A stretch of 64,000 nucleotides of DNA from Manis javanica (taxonomy: Eukaryota > Chordata > Mammalia > Pholidota > Manidae), in NCBI RefSeq assembly GCF_040802235.1, contig NC_133170.1, positions 46,757,501 through 46,821,500 on the forward strand. The letters are read 5' to 3'. This document shows, piece by piece, positions 12,641 through 24,200 of the stretch. The notes beneath the pieces are model-generated. The model saw nothing but the letters and a program-made list of their open reading frames with translations. It was not told where the DNA came from and did not search any database. The stretch's first letter is position 1. Every line of letters starts with the position of its first letter. The position numbers and the translations under genes are program-made.

Positions 12641-15631
12641 TAAAATAGATAATCCTCTTGCCAGACTTATCAAGAAAAAAAAGAGTGTACACACAAAAAC
12701 AGGATCAGAAATGAGAAAGGAAAATCACTATGGCCACCACACAAAGAAAAAGAATTAGTAGAGAATATTATAAAAAATTATATCGCAACAAATAGGACAA
12801 CCTAGAAGAAAGGGACAAGTTTCTAGAAAAATACAACCTTCCAAGACTGACCTAGGAAGAAACAGAAAATCTGGACAGACTAATTACCAGCAATGAAATC
12901 AATTTGATAATCAAAAAACTACCTAAGAATAAAAACCCTGGTCCAGATGGCTTCACAGCTAAATTTTATCAGACATTTAAAGAAGAGCTAATACCCATTG
13001 TTCTTAAAGTTTTCCAAAACGTAGAATACTTCCAAACTCATTCTATGAGGCCAACACCACTCTAATACCAAACCAGGCAAAGACAGCACAAAAAAAAACA
13101 GAAAATTACAGATCAATATCCCTGATGAATATAGATGCAAAAATACTCAACAAAATATTAGCAAACTGAGTTCAAAAATACATCAAAAAGCTTATCCATC
13201 ATGAACAAGTGGGATTTATTCCAAGGATGCAAGGATGGTACAGTATTCAAAAGTCCACCAACCAAAAGAAGGACAAAAATCACATGCTCATCTCCATAGA
13301 TGCTGAAAAAGCATTTGACAAAATTCAGCATCCATTCATGATAAAAACTCTCAACAAAATGTGTATAGAGGACAAGTACCTCAGCATAATAAAGGCCACA
13401 TATGACAAACCCATAGATAACATCATACTTAATAGTGAGAAGCTGCAAGCTTTTCTTCTGAGATCCAGAACATGACAAGGAAGCCCACTCTCACCACTTC
13501 TATTCAACATAATACTAGAGCTCCTAGCCATAATCAGACAACACAAAGAGATAAAAGGCATCCAAACTGGTAAGGAAGAAGTTAAACTGTCACTGTTTGC
13601 AGATGACATGAATTATACATAGAAAACCCTGAAGACTCCAACTGAATTCAGCAAAGTTACAGGATATTAATAAATACACAGAAATCTGTTGCATTCCTAT
13701 ATACTATCAATGAATTAGCAGAAAGAGAAATAAAGAAAACTCCATTTACAATTGCATCAAAAAGAAAAAAGTATTTAGGAATAAAGCTTCAAGGAGGTGA
13801 AAGACCTATACTCTGAAAACTACAAGACACTCATGAGAGAAATTAAAGAAGACACCAAAAGATGGAAATATATCCTGTGATCATGGATAGGAAGAATTAA
13901 TATTGTCAAAACGGCCATTCTAACTAAAGCAATCTACAGATTCAATGCACTTCCTATGAAAATACCAACAACATTCTTAAACGAACAAGAACAAATAGTT
14001 CTAAAATTCATATAGAACCCCCAAAGACCCCGAGTAGTCAAAGAAATCCTAAAAGAACAACAAAGCTGGGGGGTGGGAGGGAATTACTCCCCAACTTCAA
14101 GCTCTACTGCAAAGCCACAGTAATCAAAACAATTTAGTACTGGCACAAAAACAGACCAATAAATAGATCAATGGAACAGAACAGAGAGCCCAGATATAAA
14201 CCCACACATACATGGTCAATTAATATATGATAAAGACCCATGGACATACAATGGGGAAAAGACAGCCTCTTCAACAACTGGTGTTGGCAAAACTGGACAG
14301 CTACATGTAAGAGAATGAAACTGAATTATTATCTAACTCCATACACAAAAGTAAACTTGAAGTGGGTCAAAGACCTGAGTGTAAGTCATGAAACCATAAA
14401 ACTTAGAAGAAAACATAGACAAATGTTTATATTCTCTTAAATATAAACATGAGCAACTTTTTCCTGAACACATCTCCTCGGGCAAGGTAAATAAAATAAA
14501 AAATGAACAAGTGGGACTACATCAAACTAAAAAGCTTCTGTACAGCAAAGGACACCATCAGTAGAACAAAAAGCCTTCCTACAATATGGGAGAATATATT
14601 CATAAATGATTTATCCAGTGAAGGGTTAACATCCAAAATATATAAAGAACTCATATGCCTCAATACCCAAAAAACAAATAACCCGATTAAAAAATGGGTG
14701 GAGAACCTGAACAGAAACTTCTCCAAAAATGAAATACAGATGGCCAACAGGCACATGAAATGCTCCACATCACTAACCATCAGGGAAATGCAAATTAAAA
14801 CCACAATGAGATATCACTTCACACCGGTCAGCACGGCCACTATCCAAAAGACAAGGAACAACAAATGCTGGTAAAGATGTGGAGGAAGGGGAACCCTCCT
14901 ACACTGTTGGTGGGAATGTACATTGGTGCAACAATTGTGGAAAGCAATATGGAGGTTCCTCAAAAAACTAAAAACAGAAATACAATTTGATCCGGTAATT
15001 CCACTCCCGGGAATTGACCCAAAGAAAACAAGATCCCGGATTCGAAAAGAGATATGTACCCCTATGTTTATTGCTGCACTATTTATAATAGCCAAGATAT
15101 GGAAGCAACCTAAGTGCCCATCAATAGATGAATGGATAAAGAAGAGGTGGTACATATACACAATGGAATATTATTCAGCCATAAGAAGAAAATAAGTCCT
15201 GCCACTTGCAACAACATGGATGTATCTAGAGGGTATTATGCTTAGCAAAATAAACTAGGCGGAGAAAGACAAATACCAAATGATTTTACTCATTTGTGGA
15301 ATACAAAAACAGAGCAAAACAGAAGTAACAAAATAACTGTAGACTCACAGACACTAAGAAGGGACTAGTGGTTACCAAAGGGGAGGGGTTGGGGAAAGAG
15401 AAGAGGATTAAGGAGCACTACAATTCACAATCATAATATAGGTAGGTCACAGGGACAGTAGCACAGCACGGAGAATACAATTAATGACTCGGTTAACATC
15501 TTACTATGTTGATAGACAGTGAGTGCAGTGGAGGGGGTGAGGACTTGATAATATGGGGGAATGTTGAACCACTATGTTGTGTATGTACAACCATCATAAA
15601 ATTAAATATCAATGATAATTAAATAAAAAAA
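12641..15631 (+). mobile_element. 5'-truncated LINE-1, sense, with poly(A) and target-site duplication
   Basis: About 3 kb of L1 holding the ORF2 reverse-transcriptase region through the C-terminus and the 3'UTR. Landmarks are [16 protein letters not shown] residues near 12920, [15 protein letters not shown] at about 13290, LFADDM at about 13593, and the Cys-rich C-terminal segment with ATMEYYSAIRRK near 15170. Many stops and frameshifts make it dead. The 3' end is AATTAAAT followed by an A-run. The 10-nt AAGAAAACCT at 12631-12640 recurs at 15632-15641, consistent with a target-site duplication and L1 endonuclease-mediated insertion. Confidence 0.93.
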
Positions 15632-15992
15632 AAGAAAACCTAACCCACAATCTCATTGCTCAACATTATCTCTGACTCTTACATGTCATTATTCTTTCCT
15701 TTTTTCTCAGTCTTTTTCAGAGCACATTTTTCCTTTCTTACTCCCATAGTGTCTAAAGATAGACCCTCTGAACCACTTTTCTTTTTATCCATTCCTGGGC
15801 TATGCTCTCTTGAGACCCTTTACGCATGTCTCAGCACCTACTTAAACCCTTTTGTATTTGGAAAGTTGGGTGCAAAAGCCCATTTCAGGAGGCAGTGGGA
15901 CTCCTCATCTGCAGGCACTACCACAGCAGGAGCATCCTTGATACTAGAGGACTGGAGGAGGGAACGCCATCATTAGGGAGCAGAAAGCAAGT

Positions 15993-16465
15993 CTGCTAAT
16001 TATCTATTGCTGCATAACAAATTCCCTCACGACTCAGTGGCTGAACACAACAGACATTATCTTAAGGTTCATGAGTGGCTTAGCTGGATGTTTTGGCTCA
16101 GGGTCCTGCATGAGGTTGTACTGCAGGTGTTGAGCAGGGTTGCATCATCTGAAGGCTTGGCTAAGGCAGAAGGCTCTGCTTCCAAGCACACGCATGTGAA
16201 TGTCAGCGGGAGACCTCAGTTTCTAGCCACATTGGACTCACAGGGCTGTTCACAATATAAGGCAGCTAGCTCCCCAAGAGTGAGGGATGAGAGAGAGGAC
16301 GAGCAAGAGACAGTGCAACCAAGATGGAAGCCACAGTCTTTTATGAACTAGTTTAGGAAGTGATGTGCTATCCCTTCTCAGCATTATACCAACCAACCCT
16401 AACATTATGTGGAGGAGTATGAATACCAGGAGGCAGGGATCAATGGGGCCTACTTAGGGACTGAC
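15993..16465 (+). repeat. Ancient interspersed repeat, probably LTR-type, family not assigned
   Basis: CTAATTATCTATTGCTGCATAACAAATTCCC, then ACTCAGTGGCTGAACACAAC, ATCATCTGAAGGCTTGGCTA and GAATACCAGGAGGCAGGGATCAATGGGG are motifs I recognise from a common ancient mammalian repeat, but I do not recall its name with confidence. Confidence 0.55.
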
Positions 16466-16471
16466 TTACCA

Positions 16472-16714
16472 TTCTCGGGCAGGGGCTAGGGGTGGGAAGT
16501 GCAGCCAGACTTGATGTGTTCACATCTTAATTTATGTGAATGCTGCCCCCCGACGTTCTGCCGTGTGCAGCCTGTTTATTCAATTGTACATTGTGGGCCA
16601 GGTGGCAGTCCCTGACCAAGTGGGAAAGTCAGGAGGATTTGTCCTCAGTGCTCTTCCATTCCCTGTTGGGAATTCATTTATTTACTCATTTACACAACCA
16701 GCATTTGTCTAGCA
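16472..16714 (+). repeat. Inverted duplication, left arm
   Basis: A 243-bp segment whose reverse complement recurs at 17483-17725 with only scattered mismatches (my eye estimate is above 90% identity). The right end overlaps L2-like sequence that continues past the arm boundary to about 16800, suggesting this arm is the original copy. Confidence 0.93.
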
Positions 16715-16800
16715 CCTGGTGCATGCCTCTGTGGTGGTATTGTACCAGGTAATGGGGTCCCAGGGTCTCAGCTTGAATGGAGCTTCAGTTTTTGCACAGC
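16670..16800 (-). repeat. LINE-2 3' end, antisense
   Basis: ATTCATTTATTTACTCATTTACACAACCAGCATTTGTCTAGCACCTGGTGCATGC, then GTACCAGGTAATGGGG and CTTGAATGGAGCTTCAG follow the reverse complement of the L2 3' end. The first part falls within the inverted-duplication arm. Confidence 0.65.
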
Positions 16801-16809
16801 AGGGTTGTC

Positions 16810-17410
16810 TTTCTTAAGAAGCCAAGACATCAGTGTGCCCACAGGGCACCTACAGCGCCTTTGAAGCCAGGCAGGAGGCAAAAGATTATCATCCTTCATC
16901 CAATCCTCTTGGGGTCCTAATCCTTGGTAAACCTAAATTAATAATGATATTTCCTCCAAGGGGTTACAATCCAAATATTTAACAACCCCTGATGATTGGG
17001 TGCCTACAGAAGTGGAAGTGGCCTAAGCAAGCAGCAGCTCAATCAGGGTGATGCATTTTGCTGAAATCTAACCCAGTTACCCCCAGAGAGGACTTTTTTT
17101 TATCACCCTTCCAGTCACACTAGGAAAGTAAATGTGACTCTATCTATTCACAAAGTCGGCAGTAACAAAAGTTATATGTAGAGTCCTATAAAAAACTTTC
17201 CTGTTTGCCAATTCTAGGTGGGGGGGAAAGTACAGACTCTATATCATAGCTCAGAAATAAGAAGTGTAGGAAAGGAGAGAGCTCATGATGACAAACTGAT
17301 GGGTCAGTTGTTTTGAAGACCAACTTTGGGGAGCAACTGAGAAAATCAAGTAAAATCTGTGTTTCTAATAGTGGACTCATGCTCAAGTGTCCTGAAGCTC
17401 AGACGCCACA
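16810..17410. other. Spacer of the inverted duplication, no recognised feature
   Basis: Unique-looking sequence between the two arms, with a T-run at 17093-17101 and a G-run at 17218-17225. No gene seen. Confidence 0.4.
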
Positions 17411-17414
17411 GCCC

Positions 17415-17482
17415 AACTGCTAATTTCAAGTTCCAGCTCTGCTCCCTCCTAGCTGGGTGACCGTGGGCAAGAGACTTAACCC
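17415..17482 (+). repeat. MIR SINE fragment
   Basis: AGTTCCAGCTCTGCTCCCTCCTAGCTGGGTGACCGTGGGCAAGAGACTTAACC is MIR core. It stops exactly where the right arm of the inverted duplication begins, so the duplication appears to have cut it. Confidence 0.75.
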
Positions 17483-17725
17483 TGCTGGACAATTGCTGGT
17501 TGTGTAAATGAGTAAATAAATGAATTCCCAACAGGGAATGGAAGAGCGCTCAGGACAAATCCTCCTGACTTTCCCACTTGCTCGGGGACTGCCACCTGGC
17601 CCACAATTCACAATTGAATAAACAGGCTGCACACAGCAGAACGTCGGGGGGCAGCATTCACATAAATTAAGATGTGAACACATAAGTCCTGCTGCCACCT
17701 CCCACCCCTAGCCCCTGCCCAAGAA
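17483..17725 (-). repeat. Inverted duplication, right arm
   Basis: Reverse complement of 16472-16714 over the same length of 243 bp. The spacer between arms is 768 bp. Both arms include the distinctive GCCCCCCGACGTTCTG and its complement, a CpG-containing motif kept in both copies. Confidence 0.93.
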
Positions 17726-18129
17726 CAGTAGTGTTCTCATCTCTACAGTGGGGTTGGTTGAACAAAATCAACCTATGGAGTGTTTGTGAGCTGGTATATA
17801 TACAGTGCTAGAACTTTGCCTGGTATAAATTAAGAACACACTAAATGCTATTTATTATTATCAAAGAAATTAGAACAATGTCCATCATGTCATCAACTGA
17901 AGGAGCTCAATTTCACTTACTCAACCAGTATTCATTGAATATATATAGCAATGAACACCAGCCAACAAAATTCTTGTCCCCAAGGTGCTTATATGTAGAG
18001 GAGGGAGAGAGGGGGAGCAAGAGAAAAGGGGAAAACTATATAAACAAATAAGGAAAAGATTTATTATTTCAGGTTTATGATGGTGATCATGATGAAAAAT
18101 CACGAGGAGGGAATAGGAAGTGCTGCGGG

Positions 18130-18600
18130 AGAGGAGAATGTTCTAGAGATAGAAAATTCTAAGTCAGAGTCTTGAGGCTGAGGAATGTTTGGAGTGTTCC
18201 TTAATAGCAAGGAGGCTAGTGTGGCCTGAGGTAGATGAGGATGGAGTGAAGTTGAACAGCGTGAGGTCAGAGAGGTCCCAGCTGTGGGTGGTAGACAGAT
18301 CATGTAGGGCCATGTAGCCACTGTAAGATCTTTGGCTGTTGCTCTAGGATTGGAAGCCACAGGCGGGTTTGGGAAAGGAGAGGCCTGTGTTTTAAAGGAT
18401 CATTTAAACTGTGGGAAGGGGGTCAGGGCTTGGGGAGGAGAGTGGATAGGGGAAGTAGAAAATTCAGGTAGGAGACTATTACTGAGAGTTTATGGCATCT
18501 TGGACCATGGTATTAGCTGTGGAGAGGGAGGTGGGAAGAAGTGGACACTTTCAGGATATATTTTCAAAGGCAGAGTCAACAGATTGTGAGGATAGGGATT
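18130..18600 (-). mobile_element. LINE-2 ORF2 3' region, antisense
   Basis: GAGGTCAGAGAGGTCCCAG, CAGATCATGTAGGGCCATGTAGCCACTGTAAGATCTTTGGC, GGATTGGAAGCC and TTCAGGATATATTTTCAAAGGCAGAG run in the order of the reverse complement of L2 ORF2, whose encoded C-terminus contains the HVTPLL...LHWLP-type segment. Diverged and dead. Confidence 0.75.
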
Positions 18601-18604
18601 CTTC

Positions 18605-18680
18605 TCTTTTATTTGGTGTCCTATCCTAACCACCTGGACAGTGCCTGGTATTCAATAAATATTCCTTGAATCAATGAAAA
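18605..18680 (+). repeat. LINE-2 3' tail, sense
   Basis: CCACCTGGACAGTGCCTGGTATTCAATAAATATTCCTTGAATCAATGAA matches the L2 3' terminus, directly adjacent to an antisense L2 segment. Confidence 0.6.
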
Positions 18681-18689
18681 TGGTTATTC

Positions 18690-20030
18690 TGATTTGTAGT
18701 ATCTTTCTCAAACTCAGTAAATAGTATATAGCAGTTAAAACAGCTCCAGACATTGCGGAATCCCTGGCTCCAGCTGCCAATGACCAGGACTGAAAAACAA
18801 TTTTGAAACTTTCTCTAATAGAAGAGTACTTTGTTATAAGATAGTCATTGTAAACAAATAAAACCCAATAGGACCTATACCTAAGAGTATATGTAAGTGG
18901 AGTTTATATGGAGAAAAGCAAAGAGACCCAGAAAATGGGGATTCTGTTATCTTTCCTCACTAGACAGTTGCAAAACACAGTGAAACACAATTGTAAAGTG
19001 AAAATATTAATATACAAAGGTTTCAGGATTTAAAATAAATTATGCATACATCGAAAGTCTATGAAATGTGCTATTTTGGTCATATTCTAAATATTAAAAA
19101 GCAAATTTGATGCATTGTGTCATCTTCTTGTACTAATACATTGCACCAAATGAGAGGTATAGGTGGCTATGTAACAGGTGATAATCCCAGGATATGCTCA
19201 TCTCTAGTTCTCCAATATATATTTTAGAGTTTAAGGGTAACAGGGTCTGTTTATATCCTTGAGTGAGTGATACATAGAGGTGAGACACAAGAACACACCC
19301 ACTTTTTTGGAGGCTAGAAGCCAATACCTGCCTTTGGCAATTTTCAGGGATGTTATAAAACAAGTTCTTGAAGATGGCATTTGGTAAAAGAATATTCAGT
19401 TCTAGACTTATGTACGGCCCCTGATTTGTACTGGGAGGTCTGATGGCACTGATTTTCTTTGGCTGCTTGAGTTGTGCTGGTTTCTGCAGAGCTGCCCTCA
19501 GCCCTATCTGCACAGGACACTTTTTCCACGTACAGTGACGGCTCCAGATTATGTCACATATGCGACAGTTCCTTGTGTATAGGAGAGGCTTAGGGACAGC
19601 AGTAGCAGTCAGTTGGTAAGAGGGGTTGGCGGTAATTTTGTGGAGGCTAACTTTCACAGCAGGTATAGTTTTTTTTTTTAATGATTATTTGGGGTGAAGG
19701 TTATAGGAGAACCTAATGTGTTCCCATGAGTCACCTACAGCACTGCTCCTGTTCCTATACCCTTCAAGTATAGCATTAAGGCAGCCTCCCACGCGCTCTG
19801 ATAGTACTGCTCCTCCGAAACCTCCCCCCATTATCCCAGGGCCACGTGGCCTGGAGCTCTCAGCCACCGGCGTACGTTTCGGGCCTGGGTGAGCCAGCAG
19901 AAGGCAGAAGTACCTCGGTGTTGCAAGTGCAGGGTGAAGAGTCTGGCTTAGCCTGGACGAACTTTCCAGGCCAGTGCGAAGTTTTCCCATTTTGGGTGCA
20001 TGTGAGCACCACGCGTCCTAGTTCTGGTTA
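18690..20030. other. Promoter-upstream stretch; one antisense 174-codon open frame of unknown status
   Basis: No repeat recognised. An antisense frame of 174 codons (19133-19657) begins MKVSLHKITANPSYQLTATA and contains a Cys-rich patch (RNCRICDIIW). I do not recognise it. It lacks a poly(A) trace, a GC-rich coding bias or a visible splice partner, and most likely is a chance frame or a decayed retrocopy. CpG content rises from about 19800 towards the island. Confidence 0.3.
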
Positions 20031-20039
20031 GTGTGTCAA

Positions 20040-20900
20040 CAGGGTCAGTCCCCGCGGCTACTTCGCGAAAGCTCCGAGGCCAGTGTGAAGCTCAGGGCTG
20101 CAGCGGATGAGGGTAAACGCCTCCCCGAGCCTAGTCCCCGTCCTCGGACAACTCCCACCCCGGCCAGGCGTTTCCCTTTAATGCGCGCGCCCGTCAAGGT
20201 CCCCGCGTCCCCTCCCAGCCGCCCCGCCGGCCTGTTTCCCTCTCCACTCCCGGTCCCAACCGCCCCTTCTCCCTGGGACGCCCTGCGCACAACCCGCAGC
20301 CGCCGGAGCGCGGGACGCGGCTGTCACTTTACTTTCGCGCGCTGCCTGCCCGCCCCCTCGCTGGGCCCGCGGGGCAGCCCGCCCGTGCGAGCGCCCGCCC
20401 CCGCCCCCTCGCGGCCGCGCGCGGGGAGGCGGAGGGGCGGAGCGGGGCGGGGGCGCGCGGCGCGGCGACGTGGGGCTCGCGCTCTCGCGGTCTCTGCCGG
20501 GCGGGCGCGCGCACTCGCGGGGGCGCGCGCGGACGGCCGGGCGCGGCGGCGGCTCAGGGAGGCGGTGGCTTCACTTTCCAGGACTCAGGGGCGGCCGCAG
20601 CAGCAGCCACGGGCAGCAGCCTCGGGAGCCGGAGCTGGAACGGCCGGGGGCGGCGGCGGCGCCGAGGGTGAGTCCGGGCGGGCGCGAGCGCGACGGGGGC
20701 AGGCGTGGCCGAGCTGTCCGGTGCGCGGTGCGTGGGTCCGGCTTTCGGTGACTAGACGGTCTGCGGGGACGCCCCGTCCCCGGGGCCTGCGCAGCCCCTC
20801 CCCCGCCGCAGCCCTCTCTCCCGGCGCTGGGGCTCGAGCTCGCGACCTGCGCGGACGCCTCCCCCTCAGGTATGTGCCTGGGCCACGCCGGTGCCCCCCC
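20040..20900 (+). promoter_or_regulatory. UBE2E2: CpG-island promoter of UBE2E2
   Basis: CpG dinucleotides are dense here and sparse on both sides. There are several GC boxes (GGGCGG and its complement, for example near 20347-20355, 20395-20405 and 20434-20452), CGCGCG runs near 20413-20423, 20453-20466 and 20500-20530, and no TATA box. This is the usual architecture of a broadly expressed, TATA-less promoter with dispersed start sites. The island sits immediately upstream of the first-exon donor at 20668 and no other gene start is visible, although such islands often also fire antisense. Confidence 0.85.
20540..20667 (+). other. UBE2E2: UBE2E2 non-coding first exon (5'UTR), start approximate
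   Basis: The donor GTGAGT begins at 20668 after GCCGAGG, inside the CpG island, and would splice to the acceptor at 25367 just 8 nt before the ATG. The exon sequence is G-rich and includes a CAG/GCAG-rich stretch (about 20597-20625) and a GGC run (about 20647-20662). The 5' end cannot be seen; I placed it just after the densest GC-box region. A second consensus donor, CAG|GTATGT at 20870, could end an alternative or longer first exon. Confidence 0.6.
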
Positions 20901-21190
20901 ACCCCCGACCCCGGGCGCCCTCCCTCTCGCGGGCGCCCCCAGCCTCCCCTGCACGTCGCTGGACTTTGCCTACACCGCTCGCGCCCTGGTGCTCTCCCTC
21001 CCCGCGCCCCGGCGTGCCCCATTCCCCGCGCCCCCTCCCGCGAGCCTCCTGCCCGGGTTTCTCGCCCTTTCCACCCCTCCCCCTCCTTCCATCCACCCCC
21101 TTCTGCCTCTTCCCTCCCTGCCCATCTTCTACCTCCTTCCGTTCTCAGTTCCCCGTCCTTCGGCACCCTCCCAGCCCCTTCCCTCTCCCT
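20750..21190 (+). other. C-rich (G-poor) stretch at start of intron 1
   Basis: After the first-exon donor the + strand switches from G-rich to strongly C-rich, with many CCCC and CCTCCC runs between about 20880 and 21190. The minus strand is therefore rich in G-runs that could form quadruplexes. Long open frames here in several frames are a by-product of the composition. The possible alternative donor CAG|GTATGT at 20870 lies at the start of this stretch. Confidence 0.6.
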
Positions 21191-21275
21191 GCCGAATCCT
21201 GGAACTTAGTCTTTTCAAAAGTACAAGATAAATGTCACGCTGAAAAGTGCCCGGCTTGATCTTTTGCTATTTTCT

Positions 21276-21291
21276 CTAATTGCATAATTAG
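21276..21291. promoter_or_regulatory. Inverted TAATT/AATTA site (possible homeodomain or POU site)
   Basis: The sequence CTAATT-GCAT-AATTAG is a perfect 6+6 inverted repeat with a 4-nt spacer. Paired TAAT cores are bound by many homeodomain dimers, and the centre resembles a POU half-site. It is AT-rich within GC-rich flanks, about 600 bp downstream of the first-exon donor. Binding is inference only. Confidence 0.3.
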
Positions 21292-21299
21292 TGCACATG

Positions 21300-24200
21300 G
21301 TGTCTCTCCTGGAGAGTGCCGGGTCTGGCTTCCCCCGTCGCCGCCGCACCCCCGCGGCCCGCCTGGAAAAGACCTTGCGGGGTGTGTTTGTGTGCGCCCT
21401 GGTGTGGGGTGTGTGTTGTGTTGGTCTTTTGTGAAGCCTAGCGCTTGTCACAATTTGGAACCGAAGCCCATTTTTCTCTGGTCTCGTCTCTGCAGCCCCC
21501 ACTGGCCTGGTTTGAAACTGGATTCCCTCTGTCCCTGCTCTCCAGCCCCCTTCTCCCCCTCTCTTCTCTCATAATGTTTTCATCCTTTTGCCCTTTACCA
21601 TTTCTAATGAAGATAAAGCGTAGCTTCTTGTGGCTTTTTTTTCCCACGACCGACCAGAGATGTCCAATCCATCTTCCCTTAAGGAAATTAAGGCCGCCGT
21701 AGAAAGACATCATCCTGTGCTCCGTGGCTGTTAGATCTATTTGCATGTTTTCGAGATTCATCGTTTTGTGTATTCCACAGAGTCTACTCAAATATTTTTA
21801 TTTAAAAGTGCAAAAGGAAGTGCTAGGGTTTACCTTAAGATTATCTGCGCTACAGAGAGATTTTAAGCTCTTCTTCGTTTTTTATCCTTGATGCTTTAAA
21901 AAGTATGTTTCTGAATATGTGATAATTCAGTCTGGACCTTGGAACCTGAATATTTGTGTTTATTCAGACAGTTTGGATGCTCCTTGGCTCTTCAGAATTT
22001 TCTGTTGGTTGCTGCTGCTGAATGGGTTATTTTCTTATAATGTCATATCCCATTTTATTTCCCCCAGGACATAGCACCCTTCCTCAAATGAAAAGGGTGT
22101 TCCACTGTTATTTCCTGCATAAATATTTTCACACTTAAGTTAAAAGTTGGATATTGCTAGATGTTGTACATAAAACATAAATTATTTTATTTCACATTTA
22201 GAAAAGTTTAGAAACGTGAGTAGGGAGACAAATAGCAAGATAACAAATAAATGACAGAATTAAGCATCTGCCTGTTGTAAAAGCTCAAAGGAACACTTGA
22301 TTTTGCAGTTTCATATCGTGAGATATAGTTATAAGGCTTATCTGGACAGTAATCTGGATTTATAGTGTGACTTTAGTTGCTTATGTTATCAGTAGTATTT
22401 ATAACCAAATCATTTCATTTTTATGGAACATAGTGAGTTTCATTCACTAAATGTTAATTTTCAGGACTGTAATGAGAGCATAGACTCAACATGGTTAATA
22501 CAGGCTTAGATAATTGGTGTGTTAAAAAAGTAATTCTATCTAAACTCTTTAACACATTTGAGAAAAATATACCTTACTATTTTATCTGTGGAAATGAAGT
22601 TTTACTTTGACTACTAAGTAAAAATATAAATTTAAATGTCTATATATTTGAAACTACCATCGAAGAATAGCTTTATGTTTATATCCCTGGGATTTAAGTT
22701 CATCTTCCTTCTAGATTAGATGGTTGGATCAAATTAGCTTTTTAGGAATTAATCTTAAGGTAATTTTAAAATGCTCATTTAGAGGGTAACATTTAAAGAG
22801 TTTTAATTGATGAATTTTTATTCATTGGTACTTGGGAAAGAACAAACAGCAATCTTATAACTAATTAAAATGCTTATAGACTTGTTTTTCATAAAAATCA
22901 ATTGCCACCTGAGTGGTACAGTCATTTTCTTCCCTGTACTTTTCTCTGTAATTAGGTATTCCAAAAACAAAACCCGCACAGATATGCCTTACTCCTGATA
23001 TTTGAAAAAAGATACAAAAAGTTTGTTTTTAAAAGTTTCTGTTGTCATTATTAGTGGCCTCACATGAATTTATCATGTATAGGTTAAGATTTGGCTGAAA
23101 TATTTTAAGTCCAAAGTGGAAATAAAATTTTTTCCTTTATTGTGAAGCTATAAAAATTATACTCTGGGTATTTCTAATAGTCTCTAGGGAGACTAATTTT
23201 AGTCTTCTGATATTCTTGAGCAGTTTATGAAATTTGTGTTTCAGATTAGGGCCTTTACATCACTGAGTAGTCTTTTAAGTAATTATATACTTAGGGCATT
23301 ATTAGATAGTATGTAAGTGCACATAAAAATGTTAAAATGAATGTGTAGCTTTATAACTAGTGTCATATACACCTGAAACTCTAGGCATAGTTTATTAAAC
23401 TGAAGCTTCAGCTTCAGTAAAAAATAATTTTACTTGTTTGTGTGTATTTGTCATGTAATGGATTGCTTCTGGTTTAAGATGTGTGAAATCATTTCTTACT
23501 CATTTCACATTTCTTAAAATACTGTCAACAGCGTTTTGCTATATCCGAGGGTCTTTCCTGAGAATTGTCTTTCTCACTTCTCTGCATGTCTGCTGTATCT
23601 AATATACTCTTACGTACATACTTAAAAGATTTTAAACTTCTGATGTATTTTAACTGAATGAGGTTGGCTGGAAAAAAAAAAGTGGAATCCAAGAGGAGAA
23701 TTAAACTGAAAGACAAATGGGAAGAAAAAAAGCAAGAAATATGTTAGGATTGTTAGAGTTAGATGTGAAACATACTGATATAAAATTTCAGTGTTCTATT
23801 AAGTGACTTTAGTACTCATAAAAGATGTCACAGCTGTGGAGAATGATGCTCTCCATTTACCGAGTAGGTAGAGGAGCAGTCACACTTCCCTGTCAGCGGG
23901 CGTCCCAGCTGCTTGCGCAGACCTCCTTTCCTTCGGCCTGGGGGAAGGGAGCTGCTGGGGTTGGGAGGGCTGGTGGCCTGGTGTGTGCGATGTCTCCTTG
24001 AAGGCGTTTAGTGTTTTCTGTGGATCTTAACCTCTTCGTGCTTCCTGATTCTTCCATTCTCTCGCAGTGCTTTTCGGTTTTTAACCATAAAAATTTCAGT
24101 CCATTAAAGGTCTGTCAACTAGCTATACGTTTGGACTAATTATAGTAAGAAAAAATTGGGCTTTGAGGTGCCTTTTACAGACGTGGTTATTAGATGACTG

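Noticed and set aside
20031..21209. 392-codon + strand open frame, and several overlapping frames on both strands, through the CpG island
   Set aside because: Low-complexity Pro/Arg/Ala composition in all frames follows from GC-rich sequence with few stop codons. It spans the promoter, first exon and donor site of UBE2E2.
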